Shown: in pieces, positions 1 to 8,697 of the stretch | How positions within the stretch are numbered: position 1 is the stretch's first letter | Layout: every line of letters begins with the position of its first letter | DNA from: Helicobacter sp. 13S00401-1 | GTDB taxonomy: Bacteria > Campylobacterota > Campylobacteria > Campylobacterales > Helicobacteraceae | Length of the DNA: 62,544 nt | Assembly: GCF_002272925.1 (NCBI RefSeq) | Contig: NZ_MLAR01000010.1 | Location: 1 to 62,544, forward strand | Direction: 5' to 3' | Notes under the pieces: generated by a model | The model's input: the letters and a program-made list of their open reading frames with translations, nothing else | The model's database searches: none | Told to the model about the DNA's origin: nothing | Program-made: the position numbers and the translations under genes

Positions 1-1203
1 ATCTCTTAGTTCAATTAATTGAGGATTAGAAGGTAACTTAAGTATTCTCACACTTAAGTTACCTTCTTCTATAGTCTTAGCTACATTTAATGCTTCACTT
101 ACAGCTTCACTGTCTTTGGATAAAGAGAGTTGTATATTAGTAATATTAGAGTTTATTACATTAGCCATAGTTTTAAATTCATCTTTAGACCTTATAACTA
201 AAGCTTTTGGTGCTTTGGCCTTATGATCTAAGAAGGAGAAAAATGCAACCAAATGACGCTCTATAGCCTTCAAAGGTTTAAGTTGATAGCGCATAGCAAA
301 AAGCATAACCAAGCTACCTATGATAACTATCAAAACGCCAACTATCACAAGTAGCCATATAGAAAACATAAGAGTGCCTTGATACTCAGCTGGATCTGTG
401 GTGATACATATCTTGTAATAGTTTGTAAGACTACAAAGCCCTAAAAATTCTTTACCTTGCCATTTAAAGTTGAAAGGATCGGAGCCAACTTTATAAAACC
501 CTGCTTCTAATTCTTTGATTAGCTCCTTTGCTTTAGCATTTTCAAGGCCAATAAGACTTTTATCATTAGCATAGATCATATTAGCAGTATCAGGATTATA
601 GATAAAAATCCTACTAAAATCTGAGATATTATAGTCATCTAGGCTTTTAGCCACAGAAGAAATAGGCATATCATGACCAACTATAGCTATAACTTTTCCA
701 TTCCTAACTACAGCTTTAGCAAAAGATATATTAAGAGCTCCATCATAGTCACGATAAAGATCTGTTTTTACAACATCTTTTGGATCTTTAAGTGCTCTTT
801 TGTAGTACTGTCTTTCTTTTGGGTTGTACTCTTTTTCTTGCAAGATAGTTGTTTGCTTTCCATTTATAGCTACACCTATGCTTAAATCGCTCATTCTTAA
901 AATCCAAGCATTATCAACTGCAGAAAAACGCACAACATTATCAAGATAAGTTTTTAGATCTTCATCATTAGCTATATCGCTAGCTGTAACATCTTCGCTT
1001 AACCTAGATAAGAACTCAGTTGTGACATTAGTCTGCTTATCAAAATACAAAGCAGCAGGACCTATCATCTCTTCCTTGCCACTATTTAAAAAGCTAAGTA
1101 TGTTAGAGCGAAAGTTCACAACAGCAACCACCATATATATAATAACACCCACTATCAGTATGATAGAAGCCAGTAGCGAGACTTTAGCAGATAGACTTTT
1201 CAT
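1..1203 (-). CDS. Methyl-accepting chemotaxis protein with Cache sensor, 3' part outside window
   Basis: The reading frame is open from an ATG at 1201-1203 leftwards to base 1, giving 401 codons without a stop, so the gene runs off the window edge. The product starts with a hydrophobic segment (about residues 7-27), then a periplasmic region of about 240 residues that looks like a double-Cache small-molecule sensor. A second membrane segment (about 285-307) and a HAMP-like linker follow. The cytoplasmic signalling hairpin must lie beyond the edge. Such receptors control the CheA kinase and bias swimming. It starts 21 bases after thiE on the same strand, so cotranscription with ald-thiE is possible. 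The ligand cannot be predicted. The receptor call is confident; the sensor type is inferred from length and layout. Confidence 0.85.
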   Translation of the reverse strand, partial: MKSLSAKVSLLASIILIVGVIIYMVVAVVNFRSNILSFLNSGKEEMIGPAALYFDKQTNVTTEFLSRLSEDVTASDIANDEDLKTYLDNVVRFSAVDNAWILRMSDLSIGVAINGKQTTILQEKEYNPKERQYYKRALKDPKDVVKTDLYRDYDGALNISFAKAVVRNGKVIAIVGHDMPISSVAKSLDDYNISDFSRIFIYNPDTANMIYANDKSLIGLENAKAKELIKELEAGFYKVGSDPFNFKWQGKEFLGLCSLTNYYKICITTDPAEYQGTLMFSIWLLVIVGVLIVIIGSLVMLFAMRYQLKPLKAIERHLVAFFSFLDHKAKAPKALVIRSKDEFKTMANVINSNITNIQLSLSKDSEAVSEALNVAKTIEEGNLSVRILKLPSNPQLIELRD

Positions 1204-1224
1204 TATGAAACCCCTTTTATTTAA

Positions 1225-1854
1225 TTAAATATTGAGTTTAGATATATTATCACTTATATCGCCCTTCCATATAGAAGAGATACAAGCTATCAAATCCATA
1301 TCTTTTAGCAAGGCTATATTTGTTTGATTAATACCACCTATGACACAAACTGGCACTTTTAAAATCTCTTTTGCCTTAAAAGGTACTTCAAGTGAACAAG
1401 GTTTAGCTAGTGGCTTAGTGGGCGAGCTAAACATAGCCCCAAATGCCACATAATCTGCCCCTAAAGATTCCATCTTTTTAGCTAGCTCTAAACTATCATA
1501 GCAACTAACCCCTATGATGCCTTTATAAGCCTTTCTTAAAGCTTCAAACTCATCTGCTTTATAGTCATCTTTTCCAATATGTAAGCCATGAACTATATCT
1601 TTGCCTAAGCTTAAAGCAAGATCTACTCTATCATTAAGTATAAAAGTAGCCCCATACTTTTTACAAAGCTTGCTAAGCTCTATAACTAAGGCTTCTAAGT
1701 CAGAATCTAAACTTTCTTTATCCCTAAGCTGAAAGACATTTATGCCAGCTTTAAGTGCTACTTCAAGCATAAAAGGCAGCCTTTCTTTAGGAGTAAGCAA
1801 GGCATCACTTATGGCATAAAGCCCTTTTAGTGTTTTAGTCGTTTTAGATTCCAT
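1225..1854 (-). CDS. thiE: Thiamine-phosphate synthase
   Basis: Joins hydroxymethylpyrimidine diphosphate and thiazole phosphate to make thiamine phosphate. The 209-residue protein has the normal family length. Its TIM-barrel signatures are QLRDK near residue 42 (diphosphate and substrate contacts), LNDR near 73, HIGKDD near 91, GAMFSSPTK near 138 and a phosphate-binding IGGI near 171. It lies 7 bases downstream of ald on the same strand, so the two are probably cotranscribed. The partner gene thiG is about 31 kb away in this window, so the pathway is dispersed rather than in one operon. No TPP riboswitch was noticed upstream. Confidence 0.93.
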   Translation of the reverse strand: MESKTTKTLKGLYAISDALLTPKERLPFMLEVALKAGINVFQLRDKESLDSDLEALVIELSKLCKKYGATFILNDRVDLALSLGKDIVHGLHIGKDDYKADEFEALRKAYKGIIGVSCYDSLELAKKMESLGADYVAFGAMFSSPTKPLAKPCSLEVPFKAKEILKVPVCVIGGINQTNIALLKDMDLIACISSIWKGDISDNISKLNI

Positions 1855-1861
1855 CTTTTAA

Positions 1862-2986
1862 CTACAAACTATTAAGCACGTCTTTTGCGCTTTCATACTT
1901 TAGATTAAAAGCCTCACTGACGCCTTTATAAGTGCATTTCCCAGCTACAGTATTAACTCCTTCAAGTATGGCGTTATCACTAAGGGCTGCTTGTTTTGGC
2001 CCAAGATTTGCTATCTTTAGGCCATAGCTAAGTGTTGAGTTATTTAAGGCTACTGTTGCAGTTTTAGCTACAGCCCCTGGCATATTAGCCACGCAGTAAT
2101 GTAAGATCCCATCTATCTCAAATATAGGGTCATCATGCGTTGTTGCCTTTGAAGTTTCAAAACAGCCCCCTTGATCTATAGCAACATCTACTATGATAGA
2201 GCCTTTTTTCATAAGCTTTAAATCTTCTCTTTTTAGAATCTTAGGTGCCTTAGCTCCAGGTATAAGCACTGCACCTATAACTACATCTGTATCTTTTATG
2301 GCGTGAAGGATATTTGCACGGGTGCTATAAAGTGTAGTTATCTTCATGTCAAAAAGTCTATCAACCTCAGCTAATCTTTCAGTGTTTATATCAAGTAAAG
2401 TTACTTCAGCACCTATACCAACAGCAATCTGTGCAGCGCCCAAACCAACTACTCCACCTCCAACTATAACTACTTTTCCTTTTGGAGTTCCAGGTACTCC
2501 ACTTAACAAGGTTCCATTACCACCATAAGTTTTTTGTATAAACTTAGCTGCTTCTAGTACTGAAAGCCTGCCAGCTATAGCACTCATAGGTGCTAGGCAC
2601 GGAAGTGCATTACCCACTTTTATAGTTTCATAAGCTATGGAAAATATCTTTTTTTGTAAAAGCATTTCAGTTAAAGGTTTATCAGCAGCTAAGTGTAAGT
2701 AGGTATATAAAGTCTGTCCTTCTTTAAAGTAGCCATATTCAGAATCTATAGGCTCTTTTACTTTTACTATCATGCTAGCTTTTTCAAAAAGTGTCTTTTT
2801 ATCTACTATCTTAGCTCCAGCTTCTTCATAGTCTTTATCGCTAAAACCTATGGCACTTCCTGCGTCTTTTTCTATTAAGACTTCATGGCCAGCTTCTACA
2901 TAAGCGTGCGCACTTGCTGGAGTAAGCCCTACTCTATACTCTCTTACTTTTATCTCTTTTGGACATCCAACTACTATCTTTTGCAT
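1862..2986 (-). CDS. ald: Alanine dehydrogenase
   Basis: Catalyses reversible NAD-dependent oxidative deamination of L-alanine to pyruvate and ammonia, letting alanine serve as a carbon and nitrogen source. The 374-residue protein has the family length. It opens with the AlaDH/PNT N-terminal domain (GCPKEIKVREYRVGLTP) and has a Rossmann NAD-binding domain with GGGVVGLGAA near residue 176. The C-terminal part carries the MPGAVAKTAT segment typical of the family. The family's catalytic Lys and His lie in the N-terminal domain (EKASMIVKVKEP and the YLHLAAD segment are visible). Probable first gene of an ald-thiE transcript that may also include the chemoreceptor at the left edge. Confidence 0.95.
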   Translation of the reverse strand: MQKIVVGCPKEIKVREYRVGLTPASAHAYVEAGHEVLIEKDAGSAIGFSDKDYEEAGAKIVDKKTLFEKASMIVKVKEPIDSEYGYFKEGQTLYTYLHLAADKPLTEMLLQKKIFSIAYETIKVGNALPCLAPMSAIAGRLSVLEAAKFIQKTYGGNGTLLSGVPGTPKGKVVIVGGGVVGLGAAQIAVGIGAEVTLLDINTERLAEVDRLFDMKITTLYSTRANILHAIKDTDVVIGAVLIPGAKAPKILKREDLKLMKKGSIIVDVAIDQGGCFETSKATTHDDPIFEIDGILHYCVANMPGAVAKTATVALNNSTLSYGLKIANLGPKQAALSDNAILEGVNTVAGKCTYKGVSEAFNLKYESAKDVLNSL

Positions 2987-3653
2987 ACTTTTCCCTTCTG
3001 ACGGTTTACTTTCATTTTACTTTCAAAATAAGTCTTTTATCGCAAAGATAAATCTGAGCGATATTATAGCTAGGATTGCATTTCTAACTTTTTAAACTAA
3101 TATCAAAATGCATCCTTGCCTTGTATAAAGTTTACAACAAAGTTTTCTAAGTTACATCAAGGCATTTAGCTAAAATGTTTCCTTTTAGACCTATAAAAAA
3201 GCTAGCAAGTCTCCTATAAACTTATATATAGAATCTAAAACTAAGCTTCTTTGACCTCTTTAAAAGTGCAGCAGTGGGGAAGATTCTAAAATGCTTGACT
3301 TGCTATGCAAGTTGCGCCAAGCCTAAAAAATTAGCATCTTATAATCTTAAAAAGCTTTGAAGAAAATGTAACTTTTTGTAAACTTTTAAGGCCTTAGGAG
3401 GATTAGATAAGTAAAGATTAGAAACATTTTTATAAATCACAAAAGATAACTACCCTAAATAAAATTCTAAAGTGCATTTAAATGTAGGATAATTTCACTA
3501 AAAGCTATTAATATTTAAAGGCTTTTATTTGCTAGATATTTTTCTAGGTTACTTTTACATATATCTACCATGCAAAAACTTCCCATGCTTATGTTTTAGG
3601 GCTAAAGATAGGTTAGCTTTGCCTTTAACCTATCTTTTTAATCTTAAAGCTTT
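2987..3653. other. 667 bp non-coding gap between ald and the SNF symporter
   Basis: No convincing coding frame on either strand. The visible structure is a short hairpin at 3297-3312 (GACTTGC with GCAAGT, 3-base loop), and the terminator of the symporter gene at 3604-3637, listed separately. The ald promoter should lie near its right-hand start at 2986, but no clear -35/-10 pair stands out. The length is unusual for this compact genome, so a small RNA or decayed gene is possible but not shown. Confidence 0.5.
3604..3637 (-). terminator. Hairpin terminator of the SNF symporter gene
   Basis: A perfect 12-bp inverted repeat (3604-3615 with 3626-3637) and a 10-base loop lie 17 bases past the symporter stop codon. 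Read leftwards the stem ends in TTT, a weak U-tract. Confidence 0.6.
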
Positions 3654-5018
3654 TTAAAACAAGTCTTTTATACCAAAGATAAATATAACTAGTATGATGA
3701 TAGGGATTATAAACTTTACATAGTGATACCATATACTAACTACCCAGCCATATCTACCTTTTAAGCCACTTGCAAGTTCTTCTTTCGCAGTTTTTTTCAT
3801 AACCCAACCTACAAAGATTGCACTTCCAAAAGCAGTGATGACAAAAAAGATATTCCCACTTATATAATCAAATGCATCAAAGATATTAAAACCTAAGATT
3901 CTAACACTAGCCCATGGCCCATAAGCCATGATGCAAGGGATGTTCCCAAGCACAAAAAGCACACTTAAAACTATAGTTGAAGATCGCTTTCTAGTCATCT
4001 TAAACTTCTCACACACAACAGTTACTAAGACTTCATAAAGAGTTATAGAAGTAGTAAGGGCAGCAACTATTAAAAGAAGGAAGAAAAATATCGCTATAAC
4101 GCTTCCAAAATGCATATGTGAAAAAACTATAGGTAGTACTTCAAAAACTAACTTAGGACCAGAATCTGGGGCTAAACCAAAGCTAAAAAGCGAAGGAAAG
4201 ATCATAAATCCTGCAAGCAAGGCAACTACAGTGTTTATGATGCCTGTTATAAGAGAAGTTTTTAGTAAGTTTTCACTCTTACTTAGATAGGATGAAAGAG
4301 TTATCATAACGCCAAAACCTAAAGATAGCGCAAAAAATACCTGTCCTAAAACAGCTATAAATAAAGCCGGTGTTATCTTGCTAAAGTCTGGTTTAAGATA
4401 AAACTTTATACCCTCCCCTGCCCCTGGCAAAGTTACATTTCTTATAACTATGGCAATTAGACAGATAAAAAGCAAAGGCATCAAAAACTTCATAGCCCTT
4501 TCAACCCCATCACTTAGCCCCTTAGCTAGTATAAACCAATTTATCAAGATAAATACAATAGTATAAAGGCTTATCATCCAAGGGGAGTGCTCTATATTTA
4601 TATTATAAAAACTGTTAGTTAGCTCTTTTGTTATAGGGGCTGAGAGATTAAGCGCTCCTGTAAAAATGTTTACTATATAAGTTATAACCCAACCACCTAA
4701 GACCATGTAGTAACCTATGATTCCAAAGCAACCTATAAGACCTAATACACCTACTATCTTCCACCACTTAGAACCATAGCCATCATAAGCATCAAGTGAG
4801 TTTTTATGTGCGCGCCTTCCTATGACGTTTTCTACTAAAATCATAGGTATGCCAACTATAAGCATGGCTATGATAAAAGTTACAACATAGGCCCCTCCGC
4901 CATTTTGACCCACTAGATAGGGAAACCTCCAAGTAGCCCCAAAGCCAATAGTCGCTCCAGCTGTTGTTAAGATATAGGTTAAGCTACTAGACCAAACGTG
5001 TCTTTTTTGCATAATCAC
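3654..5018 (-). CDS. Sodium-dependent (SNF/NSS family) amino-acid symporter
   Basis: A LeuT-fold inner-membrane carrier that probably imports an amino acid with Na+. The 454-residue protein has about eleven hydrophobic segments. The family signature in the first segment is clear (GFGATWRFPYL followed by NGGGAYVVTF, residues about 21-46), providing the unwound helix that holds Na+ and substrate. H. pylori has two related genes (HP0497/HP0498) next to pldA; here pldA is far away. The first two codons for Met are separated by one residue (MIM); the upstream one is kept. A GGGGTG sequence just upstream can act as ribosome binding site. Substrate cannot be told from sequence. Confidence 0.9.
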   Translation of the reverse strand: MIMQKRHVWSSSLTYILTTAGATIGFGATWRFPYLVGQNGGGAYVVTFIIAMLIVGIPMILVENVIGRRAHKNSLDAYDGYGSKWWKIVGVLGLIGCFGIIGYYMVLGGWVITYIVNIFTGALNLSAPITKELTNSFYNINIEHSPWMISLYTIVFILINWFILAKGLSDGVERAMKFLMPLLFICLIAIVIRNVTLPGAGEGIKFYLKPDFSKITPALFIAVLGQVFFALSLGFGVMITLSSYLSKSENLLKTSLITGIINTVVALLAGFMIFPSLFSFGLAPDSGPKLVFEVLPIVFSHMHFGSVIAIFFFLLLIVAALTTSITLYEVLVTVVCEKFKMTRKRSSTIVLSVLFVLGNIPCIMAYGPWASVRILGFNIFDAFDYISGNIFFVITAFGSAIFVGWVMKKTAKEELASGLKGRYGWVVSIWYHYVKFIIPIIILVIFIFGIKDLF

Positions 5019-5445
5019 CCCTTTGAAAAGTTTTGCAGTATGGATTTAGTATATATATTTTTATAAGAAAGTTAAATGCTTTTTAAAAAGTTTACCTTTT
5101 GAAGCAGATAATGTTACTATTAAGTAACGTTAGGAAACCTTTTCTTTTAAGTTATCCTACAACATGGGTAGTATTACTTTTTTTTATAACCTTTGCAATC
5201 TGACATTGCAAAGGGTGTGTAAAACACCCTATGGCAAGTCTAGTGCCAGTTAAGCACTTAAGTTTTTATTACAGAATCTACTTTTAAAAAACCTTTATCC
5301 TTTAGCAAGAGGGGAGAGGGGGCGCTATATTGGACAAGGCGGTCCCCTTTTATCCCCTTAGTTTTTATTTTATAAAATATTGCCCCCTAGTCCCCTGCAC
5401 GCTTGTTTTTGCTAAAACAAAAACGAAAGGCAAAAAGACTTAAAT
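5019..5445. other. Hairpin-rich non-coding region left of repeat copy A
   Basis: Upstream region of the SNF symporter. It has an A/T-rich stretch near 5050-5065 that could hold its promoter (read leftwards), then a strong hairpin at 5190-5214 (10-bp stem CCTTTGCAAT, 5-base loop). A second hairpin at 5213-5229 (GGGTGT with ACACCC) follows directly. A third short inverted repeat, GTTTTTG/CAAAAAC, sits near 5405-5423. G- and C-rich runs at 5308-5400 are unlike the surrounding sequence. No gene is seen. Confidence 0.5.
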
Positions 5446-5754
5446 GCTTCATACTTTTTTAAATTGTGTGTTATTTGGCGAAGCGCTACTCGAGCCCGTT
5501 TCGTGGTGCAAAAAAATGGAAACAAGTAAGCAGAAATGCGAACGCCATTTTTTTGCTAGAAACGGAATTAGCGAGGCTCTCCCCTTGATTGCCGAAAAAG
5601 TACCTTTTTCGGGGCTAAGGGGAGCGGGGAGGGGTTAAACCCCTTTTTGGTTAGAAAAAAACACACAAATAATAAATAATATGAAAAAGAAAATGTTGAA
5701 ATAAGGAGCTAGTCAACCTCGTAAGAAGAGTAATACTGACCATACTATATAATC
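5446..5754 (+). repeat. Dispersed structured element, copy A
   Basis: One of three intergenic copies sharing ordered blocks (others at 31091-31442 and 42669-43105). In copy A the blocks are: CCGTTTC at 5496-5502 pairing with GAAACGG at 5559-5565; an inner stem AAAAAAATGG at 5510-5519 pairing with CCATTTTTTT at 5545-5554; a C/U-rich block GGCTCTCCCC near 5575-5584; a hairpin CCGAAAAAG/CTTTTTCGG at 5592-5612; and a terminator-like hairpin at 5631-5648. A 3' flank with GAAAAAGAAA near 5683 and AGTAATACTG near 5728 is shared with copy B. Lies between the SNF symporter start and the accC stop. The left edge is uncertain because A matches the others only weakly before 5495. From 5755 to 6013 nothing further was recognised. 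Confidence 0.7.
5631..5648 (+). terminator. Terminator-like hairpin inside copy A
   Basis: GGGGT, a 3-base loop, ACCCC and then TTTTT. Copy C has the same structure at 42984-43005, followed in both by GTTAGAAAAA. This suggests plus-strand transcription of the element. Confidence 0.6.
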
Positions 5755-6013
5755 ATATTTACTAGGCTAAGTGAAATAATAAAGATTATAAGTAACTAAG
5801 TTTGTAATATACCTCTTAAAAGATATAGCAAGCCTTTTATTGTTTTAAAGAGATTCTAGAAATATATAAGAGTTTTCAATATTACCACGCTTTTAAGACT
5901 ACGTTTTTCACTTTTTATATGTGATGATATAAACTAGAAGTTGTAATTAGCCCATTTAGTAGTTTAAGTATGAAAGATGGAATCTGTAAAGATTCCATAA
6001 ACTTAAAAGTTTT

Positions 6014-7417
6014 TTAGCTTTCTAGATACTTAGTGTCTATCCTGCTATGTTTAAAGTCTGCATTATCCATCATCTTAATGTGAAAAGGAATGATAGTTTT
6101 TATACCTGTGATACTAAACTCTTTTAAACACCTTCTCATCCTTGCTATAGCACTTTGTCTATCTTTACCCCAAACTATAAGCTTTCCTATCATGGAATCA
6201 TAAAACATAGGTACATCATAGCCTGCATAAACGTGAGTATCTAGTCTTACATTCATCCCACCTGGTGCTATAAAACCTTCAATTTTCCCAGGACTTGGGT
6301 AAAACTTCTCAGGGTCTTCAGCTGTTATCCTACACTCTATGCTATGGCCTTTAAGATTGATACTTTCTTGACTTGGAAGCTCTTCTCCTTCAGCTATACG
6401 TATCATCCACTCTACTAGATCAAGCCCACTTACCATCTCACTAACTGTATGTTCAACTTGAAGACGTGTGTTCATCTCCATAAAGTAAAAATCTTTATTA
6501 TTAGAATCTAATAAAAACTCAAAAGTCCCCGCACCTACATAGTTTATGTACTTAGCGGCATTTACTGCAGTTTTTAGTAGCTTTTCTCTAACTTCTTCAC
6601 TTAAAACTACAGCTGGAGTTTCTTCGATTAGCTTTTGTTGACGCCTTTGTAAAGAGCAGTCTCTTTCACCTACATGTATAACGTTACCATGCTTATCAGC
6701 CATGATTTGCACTTCTATGTGCTTAGGACGGTTTATAAACTTTTCCATATAAATTGAGCCATCGCCAAAGGCACTTAGTGCTTCAGATTCAGCAGCCAAG
6801 TAGAGGTTTTTAAGCAAGCTTTTATCTTCAACCACACGCATACCACGTCCACCACCACCAGCTGCTGCTTTGATGATAACTGGATAGCCTATCTTATCGG
6901 CTACTATTTGAGCTTCTTCGTAGTTTTTAAGCTTACCTTCACTTCCTTCTATAACAGGAACGCCTGCTTTTTTCATGCACTCTTTAGCTTTAGATTTATC
7001 GCTCATTAACTCCATAACTTCTTTGCTAGGACCTATAAACTCAACTCCATGATGAGAGCAAATCTCTACAAACTTTTGATTCTCACTTAAAAAACCATAA
7101 CCTGGGAATATAGCATCAGCGTCAAATAAATCAACAGCACTCATAATCGCAGATATATTTAGATAACTCTCACTTGACTTTGCCCCACCAACACACACTT
7201 TAGCATCGGCTACATCAAGATAATGCAAGTTACTATCAGCACTTGAGTGTATGGCTATGGCTTGCTTACCCATCTCTTGTATGGTACGTATAGCACGTAA
7301 AGCTATCTCACCTCTATTAGCGATTAGGATTCTTTGGAGGTGTTTTTTTTCTACTTTAGGACGATTCTCATTATGTGCTTTTGTTTCATTCTTATCATTT
7401 ATAGTTTTTTTACTCAT
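6014..7417 (-). CDS. accC: Acetyl-CoA carboxylase, biotin carboxylase subunit
   Basis: Carboxylates biotin on AccB using ATP and bicarbonate, the first half-reaction of malonyl-CoA synthesis for fatty acids. The 467-residue protein has a lysine-rich leader of about 28 residues before the usual start of the family (QRILIANRGEIALRAI). The ATP-grasp core shows a glycine-rich loop (AAAGGGGRGMRVV near residue 185) and the catalytic segment MEMNTRLQVEHTVSEM near 315. Its ATG overlaps the accB stop by four bases, so translation is probably coupled. The accC-accB pair beside dcd is the arrangement known in H. pylori (HP0370-HP0372). Confidence 0.96.
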   Translation of the reverse strand: MSKKTINDKNETKAHNENRPKVEKKHLQRILIANRGEIALRAIRTIQEMGKQAIAIHSSADSNLHYLDVADAKVCVGGAKSSESYLNISAIMSAVDLFDADAIFPGYGFLSENQKFVEICSHHGVEFIGPSKEVMELMSDKSKAKECMKKAGVPVIEGSEGKLKNYEEAQIVADKIGYPVIIKAAAGGGGRGMRVVEDKSLLKNLYLAAESEALSAFGDGSIYMEKFINRPKHIEVQIMADKHGNVIHVGERDCSLQRRQQKLIEETPAVVLSEEVREKLLKTAVNAAKYINYVGAGTFEFLLDSNNKDFYFMEMNTRLQVEHTVSEMVSGLDLVEWMIRIAEGEELPSQESINLKGHSIECRITAEDPEKFYPSPGKIEGFIAPGGMNVRLDTHVYAGYDVPMFYDSMIGKLIVWGKDRQSAIARMRRCLKEFSITGIKTIIPFHIKMMDNADFKHSRIDTKYLES

Positions 7418-7890
7418 ACTTTCTCCACCATAACTAGCTTTGAGCCATACTCAACTGGCTGGGCATCATTAACTTCTATGCTTACTACCTTGCAGTCAAA
7501 GTCCGCCTCTATCTCATTCATAATCTTCATAGCTTCAACTATACCTATAACTGTCCCTTTTTTAATGATATCTCCTACACTTATGTAAGGATCAGCTCCA
7601 GGGCTTGGAGACTTGTAAAATGTACCAACCATAGGCGAAGTTATATAGTCCGCACTTACTGCTTTAACTTGTGGCATCTGAGAGACTTCAAGAGATGTTG
7701 GTGTAGTTAGTTTAGGTGCTTCAGTTTGTAATACAACTTCATTAGATACAGCACTGCTAGAAACTCTTGGAGCTTTATCTTTAGTGCCTTTTTGTAGTGT
7801 CAAAGAAAAGCCCTCATCTTTAATCTTTAGCGAGCTTGCTTCAGAGCTACTGAAAAGCTCCATGATTTCTTTTATGTCTTCTACATTCAT
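7414..7890 (-). CDS. accB: Biotin carboxyl carrier protein of acetyl-CoA carboxylase
   Basis: Carries the biotin that shuttles CO2 from AccC to the carboxyltransferase. The start chosen is the ATG at 7888-7890 (MNVEDIKEIMELF), which has an AAAAGGA ribosome binding site and the family's N-terminal helix. A longer open frame reaches 8049 but that part is hydrophobic, unlike the family, and overlaps dcd. The 158-residue protein has a Pro/Thr/Ser-rich linker and a C-terminal biotinyl domain with the modified lysine in EAMKIMNEIEAD (about residue 122). First gene of accB-accC, divergent from dcd. Confidence 0.94.
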   Translation of the reverse strand: MNVEDIKEIMELFSSSEASSLKIKDEGFSLTLQKGTKDKAPRVSSSAVSNEVVLQTEAPKLTTPTSLEVSQMPQVKAVSADYITSPMVGTFYKSPSPGADPYISVGDIIKKGTVIGIVEAMKIMNEIEADFDCKVVSIEVNDAQPVEYGSKLVMVEKV

Positions 7891-7932
7891 AGTGGTTGTC
7901 CTTTTATGTTTTAGGATGATTATGTTTTGTGT

Positions 7933-7941
7933 TATGATAAT
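7933..7941 (+). promoter_or_regulatory. Probable -10 box for dcd
   Basis: TATGATAAT lies 27-35 bases before the dcd GTG, in the 77-base divergent gap with accB. No good -35 box is seen, which is common in Helicobacter. Confidence 0.45.
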
Positions 7942-7967
7942 AGCATATTTATAAAAGGGCGTGACAA

Positions 7968-8537
7968 GTGGGATTAAAAAGTGATGGCTGGATAAAACAA
8001 ATGTGTAAAGACTTAGACATGATAACTCCTTTTGTAGAACAAACTTCAAAAGGAGTTATAAGCTATGGACTAAGCAGCTATGGCTATGATGTAAGAGTAG
8101 GAAGTGACTTTAAGGTCTTTACTAATCTAAACCATGCACTTATAGACCCTAAAGATTTCTCTCAAACCTCAGTTATTGACATAAAAGCAGAAAATGGCTA
8201 CTGCATCATACCTCCTAACTCTTTTGCGCTAGCTAGCACTATAGAAGTTTTTAAAGTTCCTAGAGATGTGCTTTGTATATGTCTAGGAAAAAGCACTTAT
8301 GCAAGATGTGGAATCATAGTTAATGTAACTCCTTTTGAACCAGAGTTTGTAGGTAATATAACCATAGAGATAAGTAATACAACACCTTGTCCAGCTAAGA
8401 TTTATGCTAACGAAGGTATAGCTCAAGTACTCTTTTTTCAAGGGGATGAAGTATGCCTTCAAAGCTATAAAGATAAACTTGGCAAGTATCAAAATCAAAG
8501 TGGCATAACACTACCAAAGATCATCAAAAAAAGTTAG
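7968..8537 (+). CDS. dcd: dCTP deaminase
   Basis: Deaminates dCTP to dUTP, feeding thymidylate synthesis. The 189-residue length matches the family. The start is a GTG at 7968: the resulting [12 protein letters not shown] closely matches the N-terminus I recall for the H. pylori enzyme, and an AAAAGGG lies upstream. The signature block [21 protein letters not shown] spans about residues 107-127 and is very conserved, and [15 protein letters not shown] near residue 31 is also typical. Divergent from accB-accC, as in H. pylori. Convergent with metE, a hairpin lying between the two. Confidence 0.95.
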   Translation: MGLKSDGWIKQMCKDLDMITPFVEQTSKGVISYGLSSYGYDVRVGSDFKVFTNLNHALIDPKDFSQTSVIDIKAENGYCIIPPNSFALASTIEVFKVPRDVLCICLGKSTYARCGIIVNVTPFEPEFVGNITIEISNTTPCPAKIYANEGIAQVLFFQGDEVCLQSYKDKLGKYQNQSGITLPKIIKKS

Positions 8538-8641
8538 TATAAAAAATCTTATGGATTTGTTGTAAGTTTATATAGTAGTGAGTTATAAGTTTTTTTAATC
8601 TCTAATAACTTTAAGGCTAAACTAAATAGGAAAGCTTAAGC

Positions 8642-8659
8642 TAGGGGCTAAAGCCCCTA
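8642..8659. terminator. Hairpin between convergent dcd and metE
   Basis: A perfect 8-bp stem TAGGGGCT/AGCCCCTA in the 160-base convergent gap. There is no long T-run on either side, so it may act weakly in both directions. Confidence 0.45.
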
Positions 8660-8697
8660 CTATCTTATAAAAAACGTTATAAACTAGAATCTAGATT

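Noticed and set aside
5444-5638. 64-codon plus-strand frame inside repeat copy A
   Set aside because: The frame is built from stem arms of the structured element, is not kept in copies B and C, and lacks a ribosome binding site.
5019-6013. Chromosome replication origin suggested by hairpins and AT-rich DNA
   Set aside because: No DnaA-box cluster or dnaA/dnaN genes; the hairpins are better explained by the dispersed element and leader structures.
7891-8049. N-terminal extension of accB
   Set aside because: The extra 53 residues are hydrophobic, overlap dcd on the other strand and precede a start with a good ribosome binding site that matches the AccB family.
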